Assembly: GCF_017315755.1 (NCBI RefSeq)
Contig: NZ_JAFLRJ010000157.1
Location: forward strand, 35,266-99,265
Direction of reading: 5' to 3'
Source: Streptomyces beijiangensis
GTDB lineage: Bacteria > Actinomycetota > Actinomycetes > Streptomycetales > Streptomycetaceae
Length of the DNA: 64,000 nucleotides
The first letter of the stretch is position 1; each line of letters starts with the position of its first letter. Under the pieces are notes generated by a model. The model was given only the letters and a program-made list of their open reading frames with translations. It did no database searches and was not told the origin of the DNA. The position numbers and the translations under genes were made by a program. This document shows positions 19,299-27,058 of the stretch, one piece after another.

Positions 19299-20279
19299 TC
19301 ACTTCTTCAGCGCGGCGACGACGGAGTCGACGTACGACTCCATCGACGCGGTGCCGCCGAACATCCACACGCCGTCGGGCAGCCGGTGCACATTGCCCGC
19401 CTTCACGAACGGAAGCGACTTCCACACCGCGTTGCCCGCGAGCGCTCCGGTGAACGGTGTGCTGCTCTTGTCGTCGTCGCTGGCGATGTACGCGAACTCC
19501 ACGTCACCGAGCCTGGTCAGGCCCTCGACGTCGGTGGTGGCGAGCCCGTAGGCCAGGTCGCCCTTCATCGTCCAGGGGTTCTTCAGCCCGAGCTTCTCGT
19601 TCACGGCGCCGAGCAGCGAACCGCTGGTGTACGGCCGGATGGAGACCTGATTACCGGTCACATACCCGTCGGCGAAGGCGAGTTCGGTCCCCTTGTGACC
19701 GGACTTCTCCAGCTCCTGCCTGCCTTCGGCGAGCTTCGCCTCGAAGCCCTTCTTGAGCTCGCCGGCGCGGGCCGTGGTGCCGGTGGCCTTGGCGATCATG
19801 TCCAGATCGCTGTTCATCCGGCCGATCGGGTCGGCTGCGTCGGCCGCCTTCAGGTCGAGCACCGGGGCTGTCTTCCGCAGCTGCGTGAGGGCGGCCGCGG
19901 GCAGGTCGCTGGTGGCGACGATGAGATCGGGCGCGAGAGCGGCGACGGTGTCCATGCTGGGCTCGCCGCGGGTGCCGATGTCCTTCGGCGTGTTCGTCAA
20001 CGGGGCTGCCTTGTCCCAGGACTTGTACCCCTTGACGTCGGCGACACCTGCCGGCGCGACACCCAGCGAGACCAGGTGCTCGACGACGTTCCACTCGGTC
20101 CCGACGACCTTCTTCGCGGGCCCGTCGAGCTCCACCTTCTTACCGTCCGCGCCGGTGAGGGTGATGTGCTCGGCGGGCTTGTTCTCCGCCTGGTCCGCGG
20201 CGGGTTCGGACGTACCGCACGCGCTCAGGGCGAGCATGGCGGTGGTGGCCGCGGCGGCGGTGAGGAGGAGTCGTCTCAT
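19299..20279 (-). CDS. Iron-siderophore ABC transporter substrate-binding lipoprotein
   Basis: This 326-aa protein has a lipoprotein signal peptide (MRRLLLTAAAATTAMLALSAC) and a two-lobed class III binding fold linked by a long helix. Family segments KVVGTEWNVVEHLVSLGVAP and ALAPDLIVATSDLP are characteristic of FhuD/FecB-type siderophore receptors. The ATG at 20279 overlaps the stop of the upstream ATPase gene by 4 nt. It should capture a ferric siderophore outside the membrane and deliver it to the fused permease. Which siderophore is not evident; no biosynthetic genes are present. Confidence 0.93.
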   Translation of the reverse strand: MRRLLLTAAAATTAMLALSACGTSEPAADQAENKPAEHITLTGADGKKVELDGPAKKVVGTEWNVVEHLVSLGVAPAGVADVKGYKSWDKAAPLTNTPKDIGTRGEPSMDTVAALAPDLIVATSDLPAAALTQLRKTAPVLDLKAADAADPIGRMNSDLDMIAKATGTTARAGELKKGFEAKLAEGRQELEKSGHKGTELAFADGYVTGNQVSIRPYTSGSLLGAVNEKLGLKNPWTMKGDLAYGLATTDVEGLTRLGDVEFAYIASDDDKSSTPFTGALAGNAVWKSLPFVKAGNVHRLPDGVWMFGGTASMESYVDSVVAALKK

Positions 20280-21166
20280 GAGGTGGTACTGAGCCTTTCG
20301 CTGTGCGCGTGGTGCACTTGGTGCGTGTTCCGTCGTGTGTGGTGCCGGCCGATGGCGCGGGTGCGCAGCCGCCCGGTCAGCGGATCGGTGGAGACCTCGA
20401 TACGGATGCCGTACGTCTCGGTCAGGCGCTCCGGGGTGAGTACGCCGTCCGGCTCCCCGTCGGCGATCACCCGTCCGTCCCTGAGCAGCACGATCCGGTC
20501 GGCGACTGCCGCCGCCTGGTCCAGGTCGTGCAGCACCACGCCGACGGCGATGCCGTGGTCGTCCGCCAAGTCCCGTATCAGATCGAGCAGTTCCACCTGG
20601 TACCGCAGGTCGAGGTAGGTCGTCGGCTCGTCGAGGAGCAGTACGCCGGTCTCCTGCGCGAGACAGCCCGCGAGCCACACGCGCTGGAGCTGGCCGCCGG
20701 AGAGGTGCTCGGCACCCCGCTCGGCCAGTTCGGCGACCCCGGTCATCCCGAGCGCCCGCTCCACGGCCGCGTGCCCGCCCGGATCGGCCCGCCCCCAGCG
20801 GCCCCGGTACGGATACCGCCCGAACTCCACGACGTCCCGCACGGTGAGCCCGCTGGGTGTGGGCCGCCCCTGGGTCAGCAGCGCCACCTGCCGCGAGAAC
20901 TCACGGGGCGTCAGCGCGAAGCCGTCCGTGCCGTCGTCGAGGGTCAGCGCCGCGGTCCGCGCCCGCTGCAATCGCGCCACGGTCCGCAACAGCGTCGACT
21001 TCCCACTGCCGTTCGGCCCGACCAGTACGGTCACCCGTCCGGGCGAAAGGTCCAGGAACGCCTCGTGCACGACGTCGACACCGTCGTACGCCACGGTGAC
21101 ACCCGTGGCCGAGAGGGTGTGGCCGCGCGGTGGCGCGGCCCGGGTAAGTTCTTCACCGACTTTCAC
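20276..21166 (-). CDS. Iron-siderophore ABC transporter ATP-binding protein
   Basis: This 296-aa ATPase has Walker A GPNGSGKST, signature LSGGQLQRVW and Walker B VLLLDEPTTYLD, and belongs to the FecE/FhuC group. The C-terminal ~40 residues are an unusual basic extension (TRAIGRHHTRRNTHQVHHAHSE). The reading frame opens with a GTG at 21166 that lies only 5 nt from the iron box and has no SD. The transcript may therefore be leaderless, or initiation may use a downstream codon. It is first in the operon ATPase–binding protein–permease. Confidence 0.92.
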   Translation of the reverse strand: MKVGEELTRAAPPRGHTLSATGVTVAYDGVDVVHEAFLDLSPGRVTVLVGPNGSGKSTLLRTVARLQRARTAALTLDDGTDGFALTPREFSRQVALLTQGRPTPSGLTVRDVVEFGRYPYRGRWGRADPGGHAAVERALGMTGVAELAERGAEHLSGGQLQRVWLAGCLAQETGVLLLDEPTTYLDLRYQVELLDLIRDLADDHGIAVGVVLHDLDQAAAVADRIVLLRDGRVIADGEPDGVLTPERLTETYGIRIEVSTDPLTGRLRTRAIGRHHTRRNTHQVHHAHSERLSTTS

Positions 21167-21171
21167 GAGAT

Positions 21172-21190
21172 GAAGGTTAGCCTAACCTAA
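21172..21190 (-). promoter_or_regulatory. DmdR/IdeR iron box of the siderophore ABC operon
   Basis: On the minus strand this reads TTAGGTTAGGCTAACCTTC, 17 of 19 positions identical to the actinobacterial iron-box consensus. It sits immediately before the ATPase start, so iron-loaded DmdR/IdeR should directly repress the operon when iron is sufficient. The divergent DHFR-like gene at 21290 could share the control. Confidence 0.9.
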
Positions 21191-21289
21191 GTTCGGCTGA
21201 AAATACCTGGTCCCTTTACGGTGTCGATCCGGCCGCTCCCCGTTCGACGTACTCGTAAGAGCAGATGGAGACGGGCCAAGGAGCGCACC

Positions 21290-21919
21290 ATGCCCAAGCT
21301 TCGCGTACACAACCTCACGGTCACCCTGGACGGCTTCGCCTCCGGCGTCGGCCAGCGCCCCGGCGCACCCTTCGGCGACGGCGTCGACGGGCTGCACGAA
21401 TGGGCCTTCGCCGGGATGCGGGAACTGACCGACGGCAAGGGCGGGATCGACGCCGGGTGGATCGAGCGCGGCGACGAGAACATCGGCGCGACCATCATGG
21501 GGCGCAATATGTTCGGCCCCGTGCGTGGACCGTGGCAGGACGAGTCATGGACGGGCTGGTGGGGCGAGAACCCGCCGTACCACCACGATGTGTTCGTCCA
21601 CACCCACCATCTGCGCCCCTCACAGCCCATGGAGGGCGGGACCGTCTTCCACTTCACGGACGAGCCGGTCGAGACCGTGCTGCGGCGGGCGTTCGACGCC
21701 GCGGGCGGGCAGGACGTACGGATCGGCGGCGGTCCGGCCACCGTCCAGCAGTATCTGCGCGCCGGTCTGGTCGACGAGATGCATGTGGTCGTCGTCCCGC
21801 TCCTCGCCGGCCGGGGCGAGCGTCTCTTCGACGACCTGGGGGACGCGCTCGACGGCTATCGGGTCGCCGAGGTGGTCGCCTCCCCTGCCGCCACGCACTC
21901 CCTGCTGGTGCGGCGCTGA
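21290..21919 (+). CDS. Dihydrofolate reductase family protein (RibD C-terminal-like)
   Basis: This 209-aa protein has the DHFR/RibD reductase fold. It starts LRVHNLTVTLDGFASG, contains TIMGRNMFGP, and has the NADPH-binding segment DVRIGGGPATVQQYLRAGLVDEMH. These family members are usually not true dihydrofolate reductases and their substrates are unknown. The ATG at 21290 has AAGGAG at 21278–21283. The gene diverges from the iron-regulated ABC operon. Confidence 0.9.
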   Translation: MPKLRVHNLTVTLDGFASGVGQRPGAPFGDGVDGLHEWAFAGMRELTDGKGGIDAGWIERGDENIGATIMGRNMFGPVRGPWQDESWTGWWGENPPYHHDVFVHTHHLRPSQPMEGGTVFHFTDEPVETVLRRAFDAAGGQDVRIGGGPATVQQYLRAGLVDEMHVVVVPLLAGRGERLFDDLGDALDGYRVAEVVASPAATHSLLVRR

Positions 21920-21954
21920 GATCCATCGCATGATCACCCCGATGGCCCACCCCC

Positions 21955-21980
21955 GAGATGCGGCATCTCATATCTGAGAT
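21955..21980. promoter_or_regulatory. Overlapping palindromes upstream of the XRE–MurA fusion
   Basis: GAGATGC-G-GCATCTC (21955–21969) overlaps ATCTCA-TATC-TGAGAT (21965–21980), 11–37 bp before the ATG. The ATCTCA/GAGAT half-sites recur, as expected for binding of an XRE dimer. The fused HTH of the downstream protein is the obvious candidate to bind here and regulate its own gene. Confidence 0.5.
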
Positions 21981-21991
21981 AACCTGCCGAT

Positions 21992-23518
21992 ATGGCAGAC
22001 GACTACCTCGTACGTATCGGCAAGCTCATCCGTGACGCCCGTCAGCACCGGGGCTGGACACAGAGTCAGCTTGCCGATGCGCTCTCCACCAGCCAGAGCG
22101 CGGTGAACCGCATCGAGCGCGGCAACCAGAACATCAGCCTTGAGATGATCGCGCGTATCGGCGAGGCGCTCGACAGCGAGATCGTGTCGCTGGGTTACGC
22201 CGGACCGATGCATCTGCGTGTCGTCGGCGGCCGCCGCCTCTCGGGCTCGATCGACGTCAAGACGAGCAAGAACGCGTGTGTGGCACTCCTCTGCGCCTCC
22301 CTGCTCAACAAGGGCCGTACCGTGCTGCGCAGGGTGGCGCGCATCGAAGAGGTCTACCGGCTCCTGGAGGTCCTCAACTCCATCGGTGTGCGCACCCGTT
22401 GGATCAACGACGGCAAGGACCTGGAGATCGTGCCGCCCGCGCGCCTGGAGATGGACGCGATGGACGCGGAGGCCGCGCGCCGCACCCGCTCGATCATCAT
22501 GTTCCTTGGCCCGCTGCTGCACCGCATGGACCGCTTCAAGCTGCCGTACGCCGGCGGCTGCGACCTCGGTACGCGCACGATCGAGCCGCACATGATCGCG
22601 CTGCGCCGCTTCGGCCTGGACATCTCCGCGACGGAGGGCATCTACCACGCCGAGGTGCAGCGCACCTCCCCCGACCGCCCGATCGTGCTGACCGAGCGCG
22701 GCGACACGGTGACCGAGAACGCGCTGCTGGCCGCCGCACGCAACGCCGGTACGACCGTGATCCGTAACGCCTCGTCCAACTACATGGTCCAGGACCTCTG
22801 CTTCTTCCTGGAGGCCCTGGGCGTACGGGTCGACGGCGTCGGAACCACGACGCTGACCGTGCACGGGGTGCCGGAGATCGACGTGGACGTCGACTACTCG
22901 CCCTCGGAGGACCCGGTCGAGGCGATGAGCCTGCTGGCCGCTGCCGTGGTGACCGAGTCGGAGCTGACGATCCGCCGGGTGCCGATCGAGTTCCTGGAGA
23001 TCGAACTCGCGGTCCTGGAGGAGATGGGACTCGACCACGACCGCAGCGCGGAGTACCCGGCGGACAACGGGCGGACCCGCCTCATCGATCTGACGGTGCG
23101 GCCCTCGAAGCTCGAGGCGCCGATCGACAAGATCCACCCGATGCCCTTCCCCGGCCTCAACATCGACAACGTGCCGTTCTTCGCGGCGATCGCGGCCGTC
23201 GCTCAGGGCCAGACCCTGATCCACGACTGGGTCTACGACAACCGCGCGATCTATCTGACCGATCTGAACCGGCTGGGCGGGCGCCTCCAACTCCTGGACC
23301 CGCACCGGGTGCTGGTCGAAGGACCGACCCGGTGGCGGGCCGCCGAGATGATGTGCCCGCCCGCGCTGCGGCCCGCGGTGGTGGTGCTGCTCGCGATGAT
23401 GGCGGCCGAGGGCACCTCGGTGCTGCGGAACGTCTATGTCATCAACCGCGGTTACGAGGACCTGGCGGAGCGACTGAACTCGGTGGGCGCGCAGATCGAG
23501 ATCTTCCGCGACATCTGA
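21992..23518 (+). CDS. UDP-N-acetylglucosamine 1-carboxyvinyltransferase paralogue with N-terminal XRE helix-turn-helix
   Basis: The 508-aa protein fuses an XRE DNA-binding domain (about 1–65; QHRGWTQSQLADALSTSQSA, RIERGNQNIS) to a complete EPT/MurA domain (about 70–508). MurA adds enolpyruvate from PEP to UDP-GlcNAc, the first committed step of peptidoglycan synthesis. Catalytic features are retained: SKNA near the start of the domain (Lys-Asn pair), GGCDLG with the PEP-binding Cys, an Asp in NIDN, and Arg residues in LRPA and RGYED. Streptomyces also has a stand-alone MurA, so this is a second copy. The HTH suggests a regulator that senses UDP-GlcNAc or PEP, or an enzyme that controls its own transcription; palindromes lie just upstream. 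There is no clear SD. Confidence 0.9.
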   Translation: MADDYLVRIGKLIRDARQHRGWTQSQLADALSTSQSAVNRIERGNQNISLEMIARIGEALDSEIVSLGYAGPMHLRVVGGRRLSGSIDVKTSKNACVALLCASLLNKGRTVLRRVARIEEVYRLLEVLNSIGVRTRWINDGKDLEIVPPARLEMDAMDAEAARRTRSIIMFLGPLLHRMDRFKLPYAGGCDLGTRTIEPHMIALRRFGLDISATEGIYHAEVQRTSPDRPIVLTERGDTVTENALLAAARNAGTTVIRNASSNYMVQDLCFFLEALGVRVDGVGTTTLTVHGVPEIDVDVDYSPSEDPVEAMSLLAAAVVTESELTIRRVPIEFLEIELAVLEEMGLDHDRSAEYPADNGRTRLIDLTVRPSKLEAPIDKIHPMPFPGLNIDNVPFFAAIAAVAQGQTLIHDWVYDNRAIYLTDLNRLGGRLQLLDPHRVLVEGPTRWRAAEMMCPPALRPAVVVLLAMMAAEGTSVLRNVYVINRGYEDLAERLNSVGAQIEIFRDI

Positions 23519-23591
23519 ACCACAGGTGCCGCGGCATCGCGCCATGGTGCGAAACCGGCTCCTGCCCTGCGACCTCAACCTTGCTCAACCC

Positions 23592-24032
23592 ATGGTGTGG
23601 GCGCTGGTCAGCGGGAGCGATCCTGAGGACGGGTCGCTCCCGCTGACCCCGCTGCGCGTGATCACGATCCTGGGTGTCGGGACGGTCCAGGTCGCCCTGG
23701 TCTGTGTATGGCGACTGGTGGCGATGGTGCGACGCGGAACCGTGTTCTCCCACGCCGCCTTCCGGTACGTGGACGGCATCATCGGCGCGATCGTTGCGGC
23801 TGCTCTCGTGTGGTTCGCGGCCACGGCCATCAATGCGCCCGGCCAGCGGGACGATCCGGGCGTCACCGGCATCATGGGCAGGATCGGCGTGGCCATCCTG
23901 GGAGTCGCGCTCATCGTGCTCGTGCTGCGGATACTGCTCACCCAGGCTGTCGCCCGCGACGTCGAAGCGGCGCATATGCAGGCCGAGTTGGACGAGGTGA
24001 TCCGATACCGATCGCCGTCGACATCGACGTGA
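23592..24032 (+). pseudogene. DUF2975 membrane protein remnant
   Basis: The frame from ATG 23592 encodes about 146 aa with three hydrophobic segments, typical of DUF2975 proteins (ITILGVGTVQVALVCVWRLVAMV, FRYVDGIIGAIVAAALVWF and GVAILGVALIVLVLRILL, all interrupted only by loops). The expected first membrane helix is missing; the frame upstream reads as hydrophilic, unrelated residues. The frame also runs about 8 codons past the usual end into the start of an HTH gene. In intact pairs I recall that the DUF2975 stop overlaps the HTH start as TGATG, whereas here the bases at 24003–24007 read CGATA. Together this looks like a decaying gene, although a shortened protein could still be made. Confidence 0.6.
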
Positions 24033-24088
24033 TGCCGGCCCGGCGGAAAATGTCCGTGGGAGACCTCGCGGACCGCGTACGAGGGTGA
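24005..24088 (+). pseudogene. Truncated HTH_26/Cro-type regulator fragment
   Basis: The frame reads PIAVDIDVMPARRKMSVGDL then ADRVRG and a stop. This is exactly the N-terminal third of the small Cro/C1-type regulator that normally follows DUF2975 genes. The initiation codon position is ATA instead of ATG, and the recognition helix and the rest of the domain are absent. With the incomplete DUF2975 gene before it, this is best read as the remains of a two-gene regulatory cassette. Sequence 24089–24169 shows nothing recognisable. Confidence 0.6.
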
Positions 24089-24169
24089 GAAGATCCGGCG
24101 CCGATCGAGGCCCCCTCCGGGCCACCGCGGCAGTTCACCATCGCCGACTCGAACCACCGCTTCAGATCC

Positions 24170-24673
24170 TCAAGTCGAGGGCTGCACGACGACCTGCTCG
24201 CCCTCTCCACTCGGATCCTCGAAGTTGGCCAGGTAGCGGTTGAACAGCGCCTCATCCACCGTGACGGCGTTGGCACCTTCCACGCCGTTCCGTACTTCGA
24301 GGCGGCGCTCCAGCGTCGCCCGGTCGGCCTTGAGGTGGACCAGTTCCCAACGGCAACCGTGGCTTTCTACCAGCGCCTTGTAGTCGTCGCGGGCGGCGCG
24401 ACTCCAGAAGCTGTAGTCCACCACCACGTCGCGCCCGGCCAGCATCAGCTCGACCAGTTCCTGCCGCTGCTCGCGGCGGACCTCTTCCTTGAGCCGGTCG
24501 AACGCTTCGGCTCTCAGCACCAGGCCGGCGTCGCGCTGCCCGAGTCGTTGCCAGACCAACTCGTCGATCGACAGCCGGGCGAATCCGCGTCGCACCAGCC
24601 CCATCGCATAGGTGGTCTTGCCCGCTCCCGGAAGACCACACATCAGCACCACCGTGCTCACTTGCTGCGTCAC
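24170..24673 (-). CDS. P-loop kinase-like ATPase (AAA/zeta-toxin-type)
   Basis: This 167-aa single-domain protein has Walker A GLPGAGKTT near residue 14, a likely catalytic Asp in RLSIDELVW and a Walker-B-like hydrophobic strand ending VVVDYSFW. A basic lid region (HLKADRATLERRLEVRN) follows. The size and order of motifs match small ATP-dependent kinases of the AAA_33 group, related to zeta toxins, tRNA kinases and the kinase part of Pnkp. The substrate is unknown. No antitoxin-like partner is next to it. Confidence 0.85.
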   Translation of the reverse strand: MTQQVSTVVLMCGLPGAGKTTYAMGLVRRGFARLSIDELVWQRLGQRDAGLVLRAEAFDRLKEEVRREQRQELVELMLAGRDVVVDYSFWSRAARDDYKALVESHGCRWELVHLKADRATLERRLEVRNGVEGANAVTVDEALFNRYLANFEDPSGEGEQVVVQPST

Positions 24674-24756
24674 GGGGCCAGGTTAGACCGACTGACCCGG
24701 CGAGCCTATGCGGTCAGAGAACCAGGGCGTGTATCGAATGTCGGCGGCTGCCCCGG

Positions 24757-25608
24757 TCACGCCGCAATCGCGTCCTCACCGGCCAGGAAGGGATGCAACA
24801 GCATGAGCAGGGCGTTCGGTCGGTGCAGTGGAATGATGTGGCCACAGTCTTCGATGACGTGTCCGGTGAGGTCGTCGGTGACGGGTCGGAGCTGGCGTTC
24901 CAGTGCGGCGCCGACGGGTTGGGCGCCCAGCGCCATTGTCGGCACCGTCAGGCGGGCGGTGGTGACGGCCTGCGAGATCTGCAGTGCGCTTTCGGGCAGG
25001 GCCCGGTAGTACGAGAACGCGCGGCTCAACGCGTGGCTGCCCGTGTATGCGTGGACAAAGGCGTCCCGGATGGCAGCGGGCACTCCGTCGCCGAGCGTGC
25101 CGGTGTGCAGGAACCAGTCGATATAGGCGGCCTCGTGGCCTTCCAGTACGGTCTCGGCGAGGCCTGGCGCGGCGGTATGGAAGCCGAACCACCACGGCGG
25201 CCCGCCGGCAAGGAAATCCTCGGCGCCCGGCAGCCCGCCCAGCACGGACTCCATGACGACCAGGCGTCGGACGAGACCGGGGTGGCGCAGGGCGAGGAGG
25301 AAGGCCGCCGGGGTACCCGCGTCGATACCCACTACTGCGGCGGAAGACACGCCGAGCTCGGTGAGAAGCGCTGCGGCGTCCTCTGCCAGGGTGCCTGCGT
25401 CATACCCGGAGGCGGCCGGGCCGCTCGCGCCGAATCCGCGCAGGTCCGGCGCGATGACGCGGTAGCGGTCGGACAGGTCGGCCATGATGTCCGTCCATAG
25501 CTCCCAGGTGTGCGGAAAGCCATGCAGCAGCAGGACGGCCGGGCCGGATCCGGCGAGAGCGACGTTGATTTCGACACCGTTGGCAGGGACGCGTCGCAGT
25601 TCGGGCAT
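24757..25608 (-). CDS. Alpha/beta hydrolase, epoxide hydrolase/haloacetate dehalogenase-like
   Basis: This 283-aa protein has oxyanion-hole motif LLHGFPHTWELW, nucleophile elbow VVGIDAGTP with Asp at the nucleophile position, and catalytic His in DCGHIIPLHRP. An Asp nucleophile is typical of epoxide hydrolases and dehalogenases rather than esterases. The gene diverges from an HxlR regulator with two palindromes in between, so it is probably induced by a reactive small molecule. The substrate is unknown. Confidence 0.9.
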   Translation of the reverse strand: MPELRRVPANGVEINVALAGSGPAVLLLHGFPHTWELWTDIMADLSDRYRVIAPDLRGFGASGPAASGYDAGTLAEDAAALLTELGVSSAAVVGIDAGTPAAFLLALRHPGLVRRLVVMESVLGGLPGAEDFLAGGPPWWFGFHTAAPGLAETVLEGHEAAYIDWFLHTGTLGDGVPAAIRDAFVHAYTGSHALSRAFSYYRALPESALQISQAVTTARLTVPTMALGAQPVGAALERQLRPVTDDLTGHVIEDCGHIIPLHRPNALLMLLHPFLAGEDAIAA

Positions 25609-25636
25609 GGAGGGACTCCAGGGGTGGTGAGGAATG

Positions 25637-25663
25637 GTGACAAGGTCACGCTAGGGAACTAGC
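25637..25663. promoter_or_regulatory. Tandem palindromes between hydrolase and HxlR regulator
   Basis: GTGAC-AAG-GTCAC (25637–25649) is followed directly by GCTAG-GGAA-CTAGC (25650–25663). Both lie in the 101-bp divergent gap, 28–54 bp upstream of the hydrolase start, and are good candidates for the HxlR operator. Confidence 0.55.
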
Positions 25664-25709
25664 CTGGTCCTTCCAAGACGGCACTTTCCCATCAGGTGGT
25701 GAGCCCCGG

Positions 25710-26120
25710 GTGACCACGTCCATGCCCGACGAACCCGGTCGGCGGTCCGGTGAGCGCGGTGATCTACTGGACCCGCTCTGCCCGACCCGCCAGTTGCTCG
25801 ACCGTATCGGTACCAAGTGGACGTCGATGGTGGTCAAGGTGTTGGCCGAGACGGATCCCGGCGAGCTCCGGTTCGCGGAACTTCGGCGTCGCATTCCGGG
25901 CATCTCGCAGAAGATGCTGTCTGTCACGCTGCAGAGTCTGGTCCGTGATGGCCTGGTCGGGCGCCGTGTGGAACCCACAGTGCCGCCCGCCGTCCACTAT
26001 CGGCTCACCGAGCTCGGCCTGTCCCTCGAAAGGCCGCTCTCCTCCCTGCGGGTCTGGGCCGAGACACACATGCCGGAGATCGACCGCAGTAACCGGCTCG
26101 CCGAGGCCCGACAGCCCTGA
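25710..26120 (+). CDS. HxlR family transcriptional regulator
   Basis: This 136-aa protein is a typical HxlR winged helix. It has CPTRQLLDRIGTKWTSMVV with the conserved N-terminal Cys, then LRFAELRRRIPGISQKMLSVTLQSLVRDGLVGR as recognition helix region, and VHYRLTELG in the wing. HxlR proteins often sense aldehydes, quinones or disulfide stress through that Cys. The GTG at 25710 or the ATG at 25722 could be the start. The divergent hydrolase is the likely target. Confidence 0.92.
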   Translation: MTTSMPDEPGRRSGERGDLLDPLCPTRQLLDRIGTKWTSMVVKVLAETDPGELRFAELRRRIPGISQKMLSVTLQSLVRDGLVGRRVEPTVPPAVHYRLTELGLSLERPLSSLRVWAETHMPEIDRSNRLAEARQP

Positions 26121-26293
26121 CAGCCCTGACAGAAAGAGCGATGGTCACAGCCACTCGTTGATGGCGGCAGCGAGGACGGCCGCCTCGTGGCGGACCGTCA
26201 TCGAAGCTGAACCGGCACACCCGGGTGGGCCGGCAGTCGTGACTCTCCACGCGAGCGGAGGTGAGCCGCCCATCGCCCGTCCGCTCTCTTGCC

Positions 26294-27058
26294 TCACACC
26301 TGGGACTCGGCGAGCAACCGCAGCGCGAACGCCTTGAGTTGCGGGTCGGCGTCCGCGGCGTTGCCCGCGTGGAACGGCGGCTGCGGATCGTATTCGACGG
26401 CCAGTTGAACGGCCTTCGCCGTCGGCTCCCCGGCGATCAGGGACGCCAGGTACAGGGCCATGTCCAGCCCCGCCGAGACTCCCGCCGCGGTGATGATCTT
26501 CCCTGAACGCACATAGCGCTGCGGCCGGTAGACCACGTCGAACTCGGACTGCAGATAGTCGGCCGAAGCCCAGTACGTCGTAGCCTGCCGTCCGTCAAGC
26601 AGCCCCGCGGCGGCGAGGACCAGCGCCCCGGTGCACACGGACGTCGTCCATGTGGTGTGCCGGTGGATGTCCCTGATCCAGCGCAGCAGCGCCTGGTTCT
26701 CCATCGCCCCCACCGTGCCGCGATTTCCGCCGCCTGGCACCAACAGGACGTCCAGGCGGCCGACTTCGGCGATCGACCTGTCCGCCGTCACGGCCACGCT
26801 CCCGGTGTCCGTACGGACCTGTCCCCGCCGCTCGGCGATCATGGTCACGTTCGCGCCGGGCAGCCGGGACAGCACCTCCGCGGGGCCCGTGGGGTCCAGC
26901 AGGCTGAAGCCGTCGTACAGCAGGATGCCGATCTCCAGCTCCCGGGCGCCGGGCTGAGCGGCCTGCGCTTCGGTGGCCCGGGCCGCGGCCGCGGCAGCCA
27001 GCGCGGCGGCGGCCGCGGTTCCGCGGAGCACGGTTCTGCGTGTCGTCTCAGGTGTCAT
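26294..27058 (-). CDS. Tat-exported DJ-1/PfpI family protein
   Basis: This 254-aa protein begins with a twin-arginine signal (TRRTVLRGT followed by an Ala-rich hydrophobic stretch to about residue 37). A DJ-1/PfpI domain follows, with nucleophile elbow VCTGALVLAAAGLLDG (Cys) and the acidic residue in YDGFSLLDPTGPAEV. The subgroup includes isonitrile hydratase-like proteins. Its start lies inside the end of the upstream AraC-type gene (11-nt overlap), so the two are translated together. An exported DJ-1 protein next to a regulator with a DJ-1 sensor domain suggests that enzyme and sensor handle related ligands; this is inference. Confidence 0.88.
   Translation of the reverse strand: MTPETTRRTVLRGTAAAAALAAAAAARATEAQAAQPGARELEIGILLYDGFSLLDPTGPAEVLSRLPGANVTMIAERRGQVRTDTGSVAVTADRSIAEVGRLDVLLVPGGGNRGTVGAMENQALLRWIRDIHRHTTWTTSVCTGALVLAAAGLLDGRQATTYWASADYLQSEFDVVYRPQRYVRSGKIITAAGVSAGLDMALYLASLIAGEPTAKAVQLAVEYDPQPPFHAGNAADADPQLKAFALRLLAESQV

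Noticed and set aside
21968..23578. 536-codon frame antisense to the XRE–MurA gene
   Set aside because: Shadow; the plus-strand protein has all EPT residues.
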